From: Fratercula arctica
Taxonomy: Eukaryota; Chordata; Aves; Charadriiformes; Alcidae
DNA: 64,000 nt
Direction: 5' to 3'
Assembly: GCA_947846985.1 (NCBI GenBank)
Contig: CANTUZ010000003.1
Location: 124,318,626 to 124,382,625 of the forward strand
Position numbers and translations under genes: made by a program. Numbering within the stretch: the first letter of the stretch is position 1; every line of letters starts with the position of its first letter. This document shows positions 49,209-58,064 of this stretch, one piece after another. The notes beneath the pieces are model-generated. The model saw nothing but the letters and a program-made list of their open reading frames with translations. It was not told the DNA's origin and made no database searches.

Positions 49209-49545
49209 CAGTGTCCCAGAGACGGCTGCAGTGTCCCAGAGATAGCCACAGTGTCCCAGTGGTGCCAAGGTGTCCCAGAGATAGCTGCGGTGTCCAGAGA
49301 TGGTCATAGTCTCCTGGGGTCAGCCATGGTGTCCCAGGGACAGCTGCAGTGTCCCAGAGGTGACTGTGCTGTCTCAGGGATGGCCTTTGTAGCCCAGGGG
49401 TGACTATGGTGCTGGCAGGGGTATTGCAGGGGTGGCCGTGGTGTCCCAGAGATGGCTGTGATATCCCAGGGATGGCTGCAGTGTCCTGGGGGTGACCATG
49501 GTGTCCCAGGGATGGCTGTGGTGTCCCAGGTGTGGCGTGATACCC
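49209..49545. repeat. Minisatellite, 20-bp unit, about 16 degenerate copies
   Basis: Unit close to GTGTCCCAGGGATGGCTGTG, with substitutions and 1-2-bp indels between copies. The minus-strand frame of 337 codons that spans it (repeats of Leu-Gly-His plus Thr-Ala/Pro) is generated by the array and is not a gene. Confidence 0.88.
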
Positions 49546-51269
49546 AAAACCAGCCAGATCTCCAAGGGCTGGGTATGGCCTCTCGGGAGTATCTGCGTTG
49601 TCCCAACAGCAGCCACGATGCCTGAGGGATGGCTGCGATGTCCTGGGGTGGACGTGGGACATGGGGACATAGGACGGGAGGAACGGGAAAGCTGAGGCTG
49701 TGGGAGGAAGGGCTGTGGGAACCAGGACCCCTCGGTCCCCCAGCATTTTGGGCTGATCCAGGCGCACAGTCAGGCCTCGAATGGCATCCCACCCTGTGTG
49801 ACACCCAGACCGTGTCCCCTGTCCCGGCCAGGCCACTGTCACCCCTGGGCTCGCCCCCACCATGGCACTGACACCAGTGCGGTACCTGCAGCGAATGAGG
49901 GAGGGGGCAGCACCGCTGTGGTGCCACAGAGACCCTCAGACCCTGGGGCGTGGGTGGGAGCGGGTGGGTGCCCCCCTCACCCCGCACGGGGACCCGCCGG
50001 GGGGCCAGCGGGACCGTGAGTCACCGCACGGCTCCCCCCGCCCCGACTCGCCCTGCTCCCCACCCCGTGACTCAGGGCCCGGCCATCCCCCCCCCGGGCG
50101 CTCTGCCACCCACGCAGCCTCCCGCTCCACCACCCGCACCGGCACATCAACGGGCATGCCACTGGGACCCCCCCCGGGCATGCCACTGGGATCCCCCCAG
50201 CCAGGGCTGCCCCGGGGTCCCCCAGCCCACACCCCCTCCTCGCACATGGATGGGATGAAGCTGGTGACGAGGGTCCCCTGGGGCCCACGGTGGGACCCCC
50301 ATATGCACCGTATCCCCCTGTGGAGCAAAGGGTGGGGGGCAGCGGGGGGCTCAGGGCTCTGCCCCGGTGGCTTTGGGGGCTGCTGTGGGGCAGGTGCCCC
50401 ATCGTGCCCCTGCCCACATACCCCAGGCTGGCCCAGGAGGGGCACAATGAGGGTCCCCTGTCCCCCCACCCGGGGACATTGCTGGGCTGCCCTAAAGGTT
50501 GTCCGCGAGGCCAGGCCAGAGGCCACCGGCCACCAGCAGCACGATCCAGTCTGGTGCTGACACCTGTGGGCAAGGGACTGTCCCTACATGGCACCCTGCC
50601 CTGCATGTCACCCTGCCCTGCATGGCACTGTGTCCCTCTGTGTCATTCTGCCTCTACCTGTCACCCCATCCCTATGTCAACATGTCCCTACAGGTCACCC
50701 CATCCTGACACATCAACCTGTCCCTCTATGTCACTTTGTCTTTATGACATGCCCTGCCTAAATATCCCCGCCTTCCTATGTGTCACCCCTACCTGTCACT
50801 GCAGCCCAGTCCTGGGGGGGAGCTGGGGCCGGGGCACCATGGCTGGGGGCTGCCAGGGGAGCAGGGCCAGGGTGCCCTTGAACCCATCTGCCTTGGGGAC
50901 ACGGGGCCAGTGCCACAGGCACAGGGATTTGGGAGGGACGGGACGGTCAGGCCTGTGCTGGCCCCATGGAGAGGCTGACCCCCGCCCCACGGCCGTGCCC
51001 ACGGGACAGACCCTTCCCCAGGACAGGGCAGGAGAGGGGAGGTGGCCCCGGTGCAGACCCCTGTCCTGCCCTGCATCGTCCTGCATCGTCCCCGGGAGAA
51101 GCGTCACCCCAGCCCGGTGGGACCCCCTGGACACACACGTGGGGTGCGGTGCTGCCCGGCCCCGCTCTGCAGCCTGGCGCGGGGTAAACCCCAGTCCTGC
51201 AGTGCCCCGTCTGACTCCTCAGCACCGGGATGGGGCAGCCCAGGCCCCAGCAGTCACCTCCCCATGGCC
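49546..51269. other. GC-rich spacer, no supported gene
   Basis: Contains long overlapping frames on both strands (up to 433 codons on plus, about 209 on minus) that are Pro/Gly/Arg-rich without domains. A pair of AP-1-type heptamers near 50.05 kb is listed separately. A real gene cannot be excluded on the minus strand at 49.94-50.53 kb, but I see nothing that identifies one. Confidence 0.55.
50017..50074. promoter_or_regulatory. Paired AP-1-type heptamers
   Basis: TGAGTCA at 50017-50023 and its reverse complement TGACTCA at 50068-50074, both perfect TPA-response elements, 51 bp apart. The sequence between is C-rich. A functional AP-1 or NF-E2-type enhancer is only a suggestion. Confidence 0.35.
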
Positions 51270-51760
51270 CTCACCACCCCCTCCTTCCACCCACTACCCC
51301 CTTCCATCCCCACTCCGCAGCCCCCCGCCCCCATTTCCCCCCCATCCCTCCTCCACCCCCTCCATCCCCCTGTCCGCCACCCCTCCATGCCCTCATTGCC
51401 CCTCCATCCCTCCTCCATCCCCATCAATAGCCCCCTCCACCCCCTCTCCATTCCCCTCCACCCTCTCCATCATCTTCTCCATCCCCCTCCACCCCTCCCC
51501 GCATCATCCCTCCCATCCCCCTTCCATCCCTCCCTCCCTCCCTTGCTGCTGCATCCCCCCTTCTACCCCCCTCCATCATGCCCTCCACTGAAGCTTCCAT
51601 CCCCTTCCATCCTCTCTCCATCTCTCCTCCATCCCCCTTCACCCTCCCCATCGTCTTCTCCACCCCCTCTGCATCCCCCCTCCATTGTTCCCCCCATCCC
51701 ACTTCCATCCACTTCCCTCCCCTCCATCCCTGCTGCATCCCTCTTCCACCCCCACTCTGT
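51270..51760. repeat. Pyrimidine-rich low-complexity tract (CCCTCCATCC-type)
   Basis: About 490 bp in which the plus strand is nearly all C and T with a regular A every 6-10 bases, built from degenerate CCCTCCATCCCC units. The purine strand gives Met/Glu/Gly/Trp repeats in minus-strand translation and the pyrimidine strand gives Pro/Ser/His repeats. Both are artefacts of composition. Confidence 0.85.
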
Positions 51761-51889
51761 CATGCCCTCCATTGTCACCTCCATCACTGGGGCTGTGCCT
51801 TCGGGGAGGGGGACTGTCCCCCCGCCCCGAAAAGCTCCTCTTGGAGACAGAGGCCTTGGATTGCAGCAGGCGCTCCTGCGTATGGCAGC

Positions 51890-51985
51890 AAATACCCTAA
51901 TTAATTAATTATAGGATAATCTCTGGTTCCGGGGAGTGGGCAGCTGCTGAGACTCGATTAACCACGAGAATGTTTAATCTCCCAC
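51890..51985. promoter_or_regulatory. AT-rich island with TAATTA cluster and E-box (candidate enhancer)
   Basis: Contains TAATTAATTAATTA (51898-51911), GGATAATC, an E-box CAGCTG (51941-51946), CGATTAA and TTTAATC within 90 bp of otherwise GC-rich DNA. The overlapping TAAT cores are typical homeodomain sites. Inferred from motifs only. Confidence 0.33.
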
Positions 51986-52194
51986 CGCAGCCCGGGGCTG
52001 CCTCTCCCGTAAGGCGCCGGGGATTATTCCCGCTGGGCCGCAAGCGAGCCCACGCAGGGACACGCCGGCCACGCCGGGGCTGGCAGAGGGACAGGGCTGG
52101 GGACCGGCACCGGAGGCCGTGGCTCACTGTAGTGAGGGGCAGGTACAGCCCGGAGCAGCCCAGTGACCCCAAAACACCACAGGGGCGGCTGGCG

Positions 52195-52232
52195 ATGGTG
52201 ACGAGGGTGACGAGGGTGACGAGGGTGACACT
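52195..52232. repeat. GACGAGGGT repeat, 9-bp unit, about 4 copies
   Basis: Short tandem repeat; the reverse strand reads Val-Thr-Leu repeated in frame. It sits about 100 bp before the start of the large 13-bp minisatellite. Confidence 0.9.
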
Positions 52233-52340
52233 GGCCTGGCCCCGCAGGAGATGAGGTGGGGGGACATGTCCTTGTCCTGACTGCCAGGCCCAAGGAAAGA
52301 GCTTTGTCCCTGCCAGACTGCTGGGGCTGGGCATCTCCCC

Positions 52341-53730
52341 CTGCCCTCTCCTGCATCCCCTGCCCTCCATCCTGCACCATGTCCCAACCCTCCATCCTGC
52401 ATCCCACACCGTGTGCCCTGCACCCTGCATCCCAGCCCTACATCCTGCATCCCACACCGTGTGCCCTGCACCCTGCATCCCAGCCCTCCGTCCTGCATCC
52501 CACACCGTGTACCCTGCACCCTGCATCCCAGCCCTACATCCTGCCTCCCACACCATGTACCCTGCACCCCAGCCCTACATCCTGCATCCCACACCGTGTA
52601 CCCTGCATCCCAGCCCTACATCCTGCATCCCACAAAATTACTCTGCATCCCGCATATAAATCCTGCATCCTGCATCCCACATCTTACATCCCGCATCCCA
52701 GTTCTCTGTTCTGTATCCTGCATCCTAGTCCTGCATCCCAGTCCTGCATCCCTTATCCTGCTTTCTTTATCCCACATCCTACACTCTGCATTCTGCATCC
52801 CAATCCTTCATCCTGCATTACAATCCTGCATTCTGCATCCCGTATCCTGCATCCCAGTCCTGCATCCTTCATCTCGCATCTCAGCCCTGCATCCCAGTTC
52901 TGCATCCCAGCCCTGCATCCCAATCCTGCATCCCAGCCCTGCATCCTGCAACCTGCATCCCAGTCCTGCATCCTTTATCTCACACTCCACACCCTGCATC
53001 CCACATCCCAATCCTGCATTCTGTATCCTGCATCCTGCATCCCAGTCCTGCATCCCAATCCTGCATCCCAGTCTGGCATCCCAATCCTGCATCCCGGTTC
53101 TGCATCCTGCATCTCGGTCCCTCATCCCAATACTACATCCCACTCCTGCATCCCACATCCCAGCCCTGCATCCCAGTTCTGCATCCTGCATCCCAGTCCT
53201 GCATCCCAATCCTGCATCCCAGTTCTGCATCCTGTATCCCTATCCTGCATCCCAGTCCTGCACCCCACATCCCACTGCTGCATCCCAATCCTGCATCCCG
53301 GTTCTGCATCCCACATCCCAATCTTGCATCCTGTATCCTTCATCCTGCATCCCAGCCCTGCTCCCCAATCCCACATCCCAGTCCTGCATCCTGCATCCCA
53401 GCCCTGCATCACAATCCTGCATCCCAGTTCTGCATCCTGCATCCCAATCCCGCATCCCAGTCTTGCATCCCACATCCCAATTCTACATTCTGTATCCTTT
53501 ACCCTGCATCCCAGTCCTGCATTCCAGTTCTGCATCCCACATCCCAGCCCTGCATCCCAGCCCTGCATCCCAGTCCTGCCTTCTGCATCCTTCATCCCGC
53601 ATCCCAGCCCTGCGTCCCAATCCTGTATCCCACTCCTGCATCACACATCCCAGTCCTGCATCCTGGTTCTGCATCCCGCATCCCAGCCCCGCATCCCAGG
53701 CCCGCATCCCCATCCTGCATCCCTGGCCCC
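52341..53730. repeat. Large minisatellite, 13-bp unit CCTGCATCCCAGT, about 1.4 kb
   Basis: Roughly one hundred degenerate copies of CCTGCATCCCAGT/A, with Y/R variants (CCTGCATCCCACA, CCTGTATCC). The first ~300 bp show a longer 39-65-bp higher-order pattern. Neither strand of the unit contains a stop codon in any frame, and 3x13 = 39 bp gives a 13-residue period such as ILHPSPASQSCIP. It therefore creates open frames of more than 550 codons on the plus strand and Met-Gln-Asp-Trp-Asp-Ala-Gly repeats on the minus strand. There is no sign that either is a gene. It ends about 30 bp upstream of a ZNF143-type site at the KIF3C promoter. Confidence 0.95.
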
Positions 53731-53761
53731 GCCGCCCGCCCCTCGGCAGCACAAAGGCCGG

Positions 53762-53780
53762 ACTACAGCTCCCGGCGTGC
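53762..53780 (+). promoter_or_regulatory. ZNF143/Staf-type site
   Basis: ACTACAGCTCCCGGCGTGC matches the ZNF143 consensus (ACTACA, two variable bases, TCCCA, two bases, ATGC) with A-to-G changes at two positions that are tolerated or CpG-prone. These sites usually lie within about 100 bp of the start of TATA-less promoters. Confidence 0.62.
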
Positions 53781-53919
53781 CGGGCGGGGGGCGGGGGGGG
53801 GCCGGGCCGGGCCGTCGCTCCCGCCCGTCCCCGGGCCCGCTCCCTGCCCGTCTGCGGGGCGGCAGCGAATCAGCCGCGCCGCCGCCCGCGCCCCGCCCGG
53901 CCCCAGCACGCCGCCTGCC

Positions 53920-54030
53920 ATGAGCGAGCGCCCGGCGGGGCCGCCCCGCCGCCCCCCGGCACCCCGCACCCCGCGCCCGGCCCCGGCCCCGGCCCCGGCC
54001 CGGGGGATGCTGCGGGGGCGGCGCGGCTGA
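53920..54030 (+). other. Upstream ORF in KIF3C leader (36 codons)
   Basis: An ATG in favourable context (GCCATGA, G at -3) opens a 36-codon frame that ends in TGA at 54028-54030, 102 nt before the KIF3C ATG. It begins MSERPAGPPRRPP, includes a PAPAPAPA stretch from the GGCCCC-type repeat, and ends RGMLRGRRG. It is in the same frame as KIF3C but stopped. It matters only if transcription starts upstream of 53920. Confidence 0.45.
53976..54005. repeat. (CCCCGG)n repeat in KIF3C leader
   Basis: About 4.5 units of the hexamer CCCCGG/GGCCCC type, with high potential for secondary structure in DNA and RNA. Confidence 0.85.
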
Positions 54031-54084
54031 GCCACCCCCCCCGCCCCCGCCCCCGCCCGCTCCGCCCCGGCCCCGGCCCCGCTC

Positions 54085-54113
54085 CCGCCGCCGTCGCCGC
54101 CGCCGCCGCCGCC
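54085..54113. repeat. (CCG)n repeat just upstream of KIF3C ATG
   Basis: About nine CCG triplets with one TCG interruption, ending 20 nt before the start codon. Together with the hexamer repeat it makes the leader strongly structured. Confidence 0.88.
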
Positions 54114-54132
54114 GGCCCCGCCCGCCGCCGCC

Positions 54133-55545
54133 ATGGCCGGTAAGTCCCGCAGCGGCTGCGAGGCGCTGAAGGTGGTGGCCCGGTGCCGGCCCATGAGCAG
54201 GAAGGAGGAGGCGGCGGGCTACGAGCGCGTCCTGGAGCTGGACGTGAAGCTGGGGCAGGTGAGCATCCGCAACCCCCGCGCCGCCCCCGGCGAGCTGCCC
54301 AAGACCTTCACCTTCGACGCCGTCTACGACGCCAGCTCCAAGCAGGCGGACCTCTACGACGAGACGGTCCGGCCGCTGATCGACTCCGTGCTGCAGGGCT
54401 TCAACGGCACCATCTTCGCCTACGGCCAGACCGGCACCGGCAAGACCTACACCATGCAGGGGGCCTGGGCGGAGCCGGAGAAGCGGGGCATCATCCCCAT
54501 CTCCTTCGAGCACATCTTCACCCACATCTCCCGCTCGCAGAACCAGCAGTACCTGGTGAGGGCCTCGTACCTGGAGATCTACCAGGAGGAGATCAGGGAC
54601 CTCCTCGCCAAGGACCAGAGCAAGAAGCTGGAGCTGAAGGAGAACCCCGAGACGGGAGTGTACATCAAGGACCTCTCCTCCTTCGTGACCAAGAACGTCA
54701 AGGAGATCGAGCACGTGATGAACCTGGGGAGCCAGACGCGGTCCGTGGGCAGCACCAACATGAACGAGCACAGCTCGCGCTCCCACGCCATCTTCCTCAT
54801 CACCATCGAGTGCAGTGAGACGGGGCCGGACGGCGAGGAGCACATCCGCGTGGGCAAGCTCAACCTCGTGGACCTGGCCGGCAGCGAGCGCCAGAGCAAA
54901 ATGGGGGCCCACGGAGAGCGCCCCAAGGAAGCGTCCAAGATCAACCTCTCCCTCTCTGCCCTGGGCAACGTCATCTCTGCCCTCGTGGATGGCAAGAGCA
55001 CGCACATCCCCTACCGGGACTCCAAGCTGACCCGCCTGCTGCAGGATTCCCTCGGGGGCAATGCCAAGACAATCATGGTGGCCACCTTGGGCCCGGCCTC
55101 TCACAGCTACGACGAGAGTCTCTCCACCCTCAGGTTCGCCAACAGGGCCAAGAACATCAAGAACAAGCCCCGGGTGAACGAAGACCCCAAGGACACCTTG
55201 CTGCGGGAGTTTCAGGAGGAGATCGTCCGGCTGAAAGCCCAGCTGGAGAAACGCGGCATGCTGGGGAAGAAGAGGAGAAGGAGCAGCCGGAGGAAGAAAG
55301 CAGTGGATGGAGAAAGCGCCACGGAGAACGAAGTGGAGGACGACAATGAGGATGGCCTGGAGAAGAACATGGAGAATTACTTGAAGGAGCAGAAGGAGAG
55401 GCTGGAAGAGGAGAAAGCTGCTATCCAGGATGACCACAGCCTGGTGAGCGAGGAGAAGCAGAAGCTGCTGCAGGAGAAGGAGAAGATGATAGAGGATCTG
55501 CGGAAGGAGCAGGAGGCCACCGAGCTGCTGGCCACCAAGTACAAG
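54133..55545 (+). CDS. KIF3C: KIF3C exon 1: kinesin-2 motor, neck and first coiled coil (residues 1-471)
   Basis: KIF3C is a plus-end-directed microtubule motor of the kinesin-2 family that works as a heterodimer with KIF3A or as a homodimer, mainly in neurons. This exon is 1413 nt (471 codons), from ATG in strong Kozak context (GCCGCCATGG) to donor GTACGT. The motor domain is residues 10-345: P-loop GQTGTGKT 98-105, switch I NEHSSRSH 211-218, switch II DLAGSE 247-252, and neck-linker region [13 protein letters not shown] about 341-353. A basic stretch ([11 protein letters not shown]) and an acidic stretch ([10 protein letters not shown]) form the hinge before a coiled coil from about residue 425. 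[14 protein letters not shown] and the RAB10 neighbour separate it from KIF3B. Loop 11 (254-265) is short, [11 protein letters not shown], without the Gly/Ser insert I recall in mammalian KIF3C. Confidence 0.96.
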
Positions 55546-55629
55546 GTACGTGTCGCCACGCGCCATTGTGAGTGACGCTGGGGGAGGAACCTGCTTTGCC
55601 TCCAGCCCCTTGTGGGGTGCTTGAATGGG

Positions 55630-55735
55630 TCCCAGGTGGGTGCCGATGCAAGGTGGGCTCCCCAACAGGGTGTCCATGCAAGGTGGGCTCCCAAGCAGGG
55701 TGTCTAAGCAGGATGCCCAAGCAGGGTGCCCAAGG
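55630..55735. repeat. Short tandem repeat, about 30-bp and 17-bp related units
   Basis: Two copies of a ~30-bp unit (ATGCAAGGTGGGCTCC with CAGGGTGTC) are followed by two or three shorter ones (AAGCAGGGTGCCC). It lies just inside KIF3C intron 1. Confidence 0.75.
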
Positions 55736-56618
55736 GCAGCCCCATGCTCCTGTGTAGGGGTGGCCTGGGGTTGCCCTCAGAGATGGACCTGCGTGGAGAC
55801 CTCGTGTGGGAGCTCCTGGGGGCCCAGGGTGGATAGTGCCATGGGGGAGTGGATCACTGGTGGCACGAGTTTGCTGTGCTCAGCTCTTGTCCTCCTCAGT
55901 ACAACAAAGCAGCTTGCGGCGGGGTGGGGAGTGATGCTGCAGATTCATCCCCGGTGGCCCCGGGAACACGCCCAGGGCTGGGGACACGGCACCGCCTGCC
56001 CCCCGCCTGCCCCCCGCGTCCTGCCCAGCCCCATGGCTCCCGCCCAGCCCGCCGGGCTCCGCGGGGACAGCAGGGCTGTGAGCCCGCGGGCAGGGCCTGC
56101 CAGCTCTGCGGGGACCCCCCACCCCTCAAATCCTTCCTGGCCCCCCGCAGCCGGAGCGGGGCGGGTGGGGGCATGCTACTGTCACCCTCCAAGCCATCAG
56201 CTCGGGGACACTCAGGGACGCTGAGTGCCAGAGGGGCCACGGCAGCCCCAGCCCAGCCCCAGGTGGCCATGCCGGGCATCCGGGGCTGCACCACTGCCCC
56301 CTGCCAACCCTGCTTCCGACCCCAGTGAGGATGGGGGGTCCGGACCCCTCCTGCCTGCCCATGGCTGTTGCGGGGCCGGCGCCGGCACTGGGCTGGGACA
56401 ACGGTCACAGCGGTGGGGAAGGAGCCCTGGCGTCCTGACCCACCACATCACACCCTGGCACAGCCCCTCTGTCACCGCGGTGGCCCGGATGTGGTGGCTG
56501 GACTGGAGACCTGGCACGGAGCCCTCCAGGCGGGGACGCGGCTGGGATTTCGGGGCCTGAGTGGGGGGGTTGCTCTCATACCCTCCTCTGCGGCCAGAGC
56601 TGTGTGTGTTGCAGCTCC

Positions 56619-56719
56619 AGGGACATGTGGCCATGCCCAGGGACGCATGGCTGTGCCCAGGACACATGGCCATGCCCAAGGATGTGTGATCGTGCCCAGG
56701 GATGCGTGGCCATGCCTGC
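56619..56719. repeat. Minisatellite, 20-bp unit, 5 copies
   Basis: Units of 19-20 bp close to GGACACATGGCCATGCCCAG, each carrying a CATG or TGTG core. Located in KIF3C intron 1. Confidence 0.87.
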
Positions 56720-56792
56720 ACAAAGACCTGCGGGCTCACACTGGGACGTGCCACCAGGGCAGAGCCGTGGGGGTGACACTGGTCACCAGCTG

Positions 56793-56852
56793 GCATGACA
56801 GATGTCCCATGACGAATGTGCCATGACGGATGTGCCGCGGCGGGTGTCCCGG
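56793..56852. repeat. Short tandem repeat, about 15-bp unit, 4 copies
   Basis: Degenerate copies of CATGACGGATGTGC in KIF3C intron 1. Confidence 0.7.
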
Positions 56853-57498
56853 CAGCGCAGGATGCTCGGCGTGGTGGTGGGCTCCCCACAGCCGGTGGAG
56901 CACAGGTTGCCGCTGGCAGCCGTCCCGCGCGGTTCCTGGTCCGGCACGGCGCAGCGGGGCTGGCTCGGGGCCACGGCATGTCCTGTAACTGCTGAGTAAC
57001 GAGGCAGGGCTGGAGGCGAGGTGATGCCGCATCCCCTTTGGTGGCCTTCGCAGCCGCCCCGTGCGCCGGGACCCTCCGGCCGTGGGGGTGCAGGACTGTC
57101 GCACCAGCGAGGTGTCGCCCCAGTGGGCAAAAATCCCCCCTGTGCCAGCAACGGAGGGGCAGAGCCAGCAGCAACGCTCACCCTGCCTGGGGGGACAGTG
57201 TGGGGGACACCGGGTTGCTTCCCTGTCCCCTGGGCAGCTGTGCCACGCAGCAGGGCCGGGCAACGAGGCACCGGCCTGAAAAGAGCCCTGTGTCCCTCTC
57301 ACGCGTTCAATGGCTCCGTAGTGACCGTGGAAAACGCGGCTGTAGTGACAGGGGGGACACGGGGTGCCCCACACACGCGCGGGTGACGCAGGCTGGTCCC
57401 CGTCTTGCCGTCACACGCGTGGATGTGGGCTCTGCCTCTGCCCTGCGGCACTGCCAGGGCTGGGAGAGGCTGGGGCCAGCCCCCCCCCCCCGGCAGAT

Positions 57499-57636
57499 GT
57501 GCACCCTGGCCCCCAGACGTGCGCCCTGGCACCCAGACGTGCGCCCTGGCACCCAGACGTGCGCCCTGGCACCCAGATGTGCGCCCTGGCCCCCAGACGT
57601 GCGCCCTGGCACCCAGATGTGCGCCCTGGCACCCAG
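57499..57636. repeat. Minisatellite, exact 20-bp unit, 7 copies
   Basis: Seven units of GTGCGCCCTGGCACCCAGAC with only single-base variants and no indels, so it looks young or homogenised. Four unit junctions read ACGTGCG, which contains the ACGTG core used by HIF and bHLH-PAS factors; two read ATGTGCG. It is preceded by a 12-C run. Confidence 0.95.
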
Positions 57637-57639
57637 GCC

Positions 57640-57830
57640 AGGGTCAGTGGGCGGGAAAGTGCCGGAGAAGTTATTTGGGTGCCGGAAATGAGCTCCCGTG
57701 AGCGGCTTAGCGTTCAATCTGCCCCACGCGCTAAAGAAGATTGGGAGTCGTCTTCGTTAGGGGGAATAAATAAATGCTTTTGCCAGGGAGAAAACGGCAG
57801 CGCTAAAAACCCCGTAATCCGGCGGCGAGG
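57640..57830. promoter_or_regulatory. Complex AT-richer patch in KIF3C intron 1 (candidate conserved element)
   Basis: Unique, non-repetitive sequence with GAAATGAGC, GCTAAAGAAGATTGG, GGGAATAAATAAATGC and CCGTAATCC elements, standing out from flanking GC-rich arrays. Possible enhancer, inferred from composition only. Confidence 0.28.
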
Positions 57831-58050
57831 GTGGTCGCGGGCAGGGAGCCCCTCAGGGAGGGGTGGCAGCACCCTGCCCTGGCTGAGCATCGTCCTGGGT
57901 CCCCCCGGTCCCCCCTGGTCCCCTCCCTGCACCCCAGCGGGGTGCTGGGGACACTCACCATCACGGGGTGCAAGGCCCGGGTCTGGAGGAGGAGGTGTGA
58001 GGGGTCTGTAGCACCCCAGTGCCCCCGGGAGCCCTGGCAGGGGGAGGCAT

Positions 58051-58064
58051 GGGGGGGGGGGGGG
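58051..58064. repeat. Poly-G run (14 G)
   Basis: Fourteen consecutive G on the plus strand of KIF3C intron 1; prone to G-quadruplex formation and to length error. Confidence 0.9.

Larger units (their letters stand above)
53731..54132 (+). promoter_or_regulatory. KIF3C: KIF3C promoter and 5' leader, CpG island
   Basis: About 400 bp of extremely GC- and CpG-rich DNA between the minisatellite and the KIF3C start codon; the island continues through exon 1. There is no TATA box. A ZNF143-type site sits at 53762-53780, several GC boxes follow, then a GGCCCC-type repeat (53976-54005) and a CCG repeat (54085-54113). An upstream ATG with a short frame lies at 53920-54030. The transcription start is probably shortly downstream of the ZNF143 site but cannot be fixed here. 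Confidence 0.75.

Noticed and set aside
49936..50526. Possible minus-strand gene of about 196 codons
   Set aside because: Gly/Pro/Arg-rich, overlapped by equally long frames on the other strand, and without domain or splice evidence. Kept only as an uncertain note in the spacer entry.
52256..54143. Plus-strand open frames of 555 and 576 codons running towards KIF3C
   Set aside because: They consist of translated 13-bp minisatellite (His-Pro-Ser-Pro-Ala-Ser-Gln repeats) followed by GC-rich leader. The repeat unit has no stop in any frame, so length is not evidence of coding.
54183..54818. 211-codon frame inside KIF3C exon 1 in another frame
   Set aside because: Frame-shifted shadow of the motor domain; Arg/Gly/His-rich and without homology.
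53641..55677. 678-codon open frame on the minus strand across KIF3C exon 1
   Set aside because: It is the antisense of GC-rich KIF3C codons. The sense strand encodes a complete kinesin motor with correct splice phases, and the antisense product has no recognisable domain.
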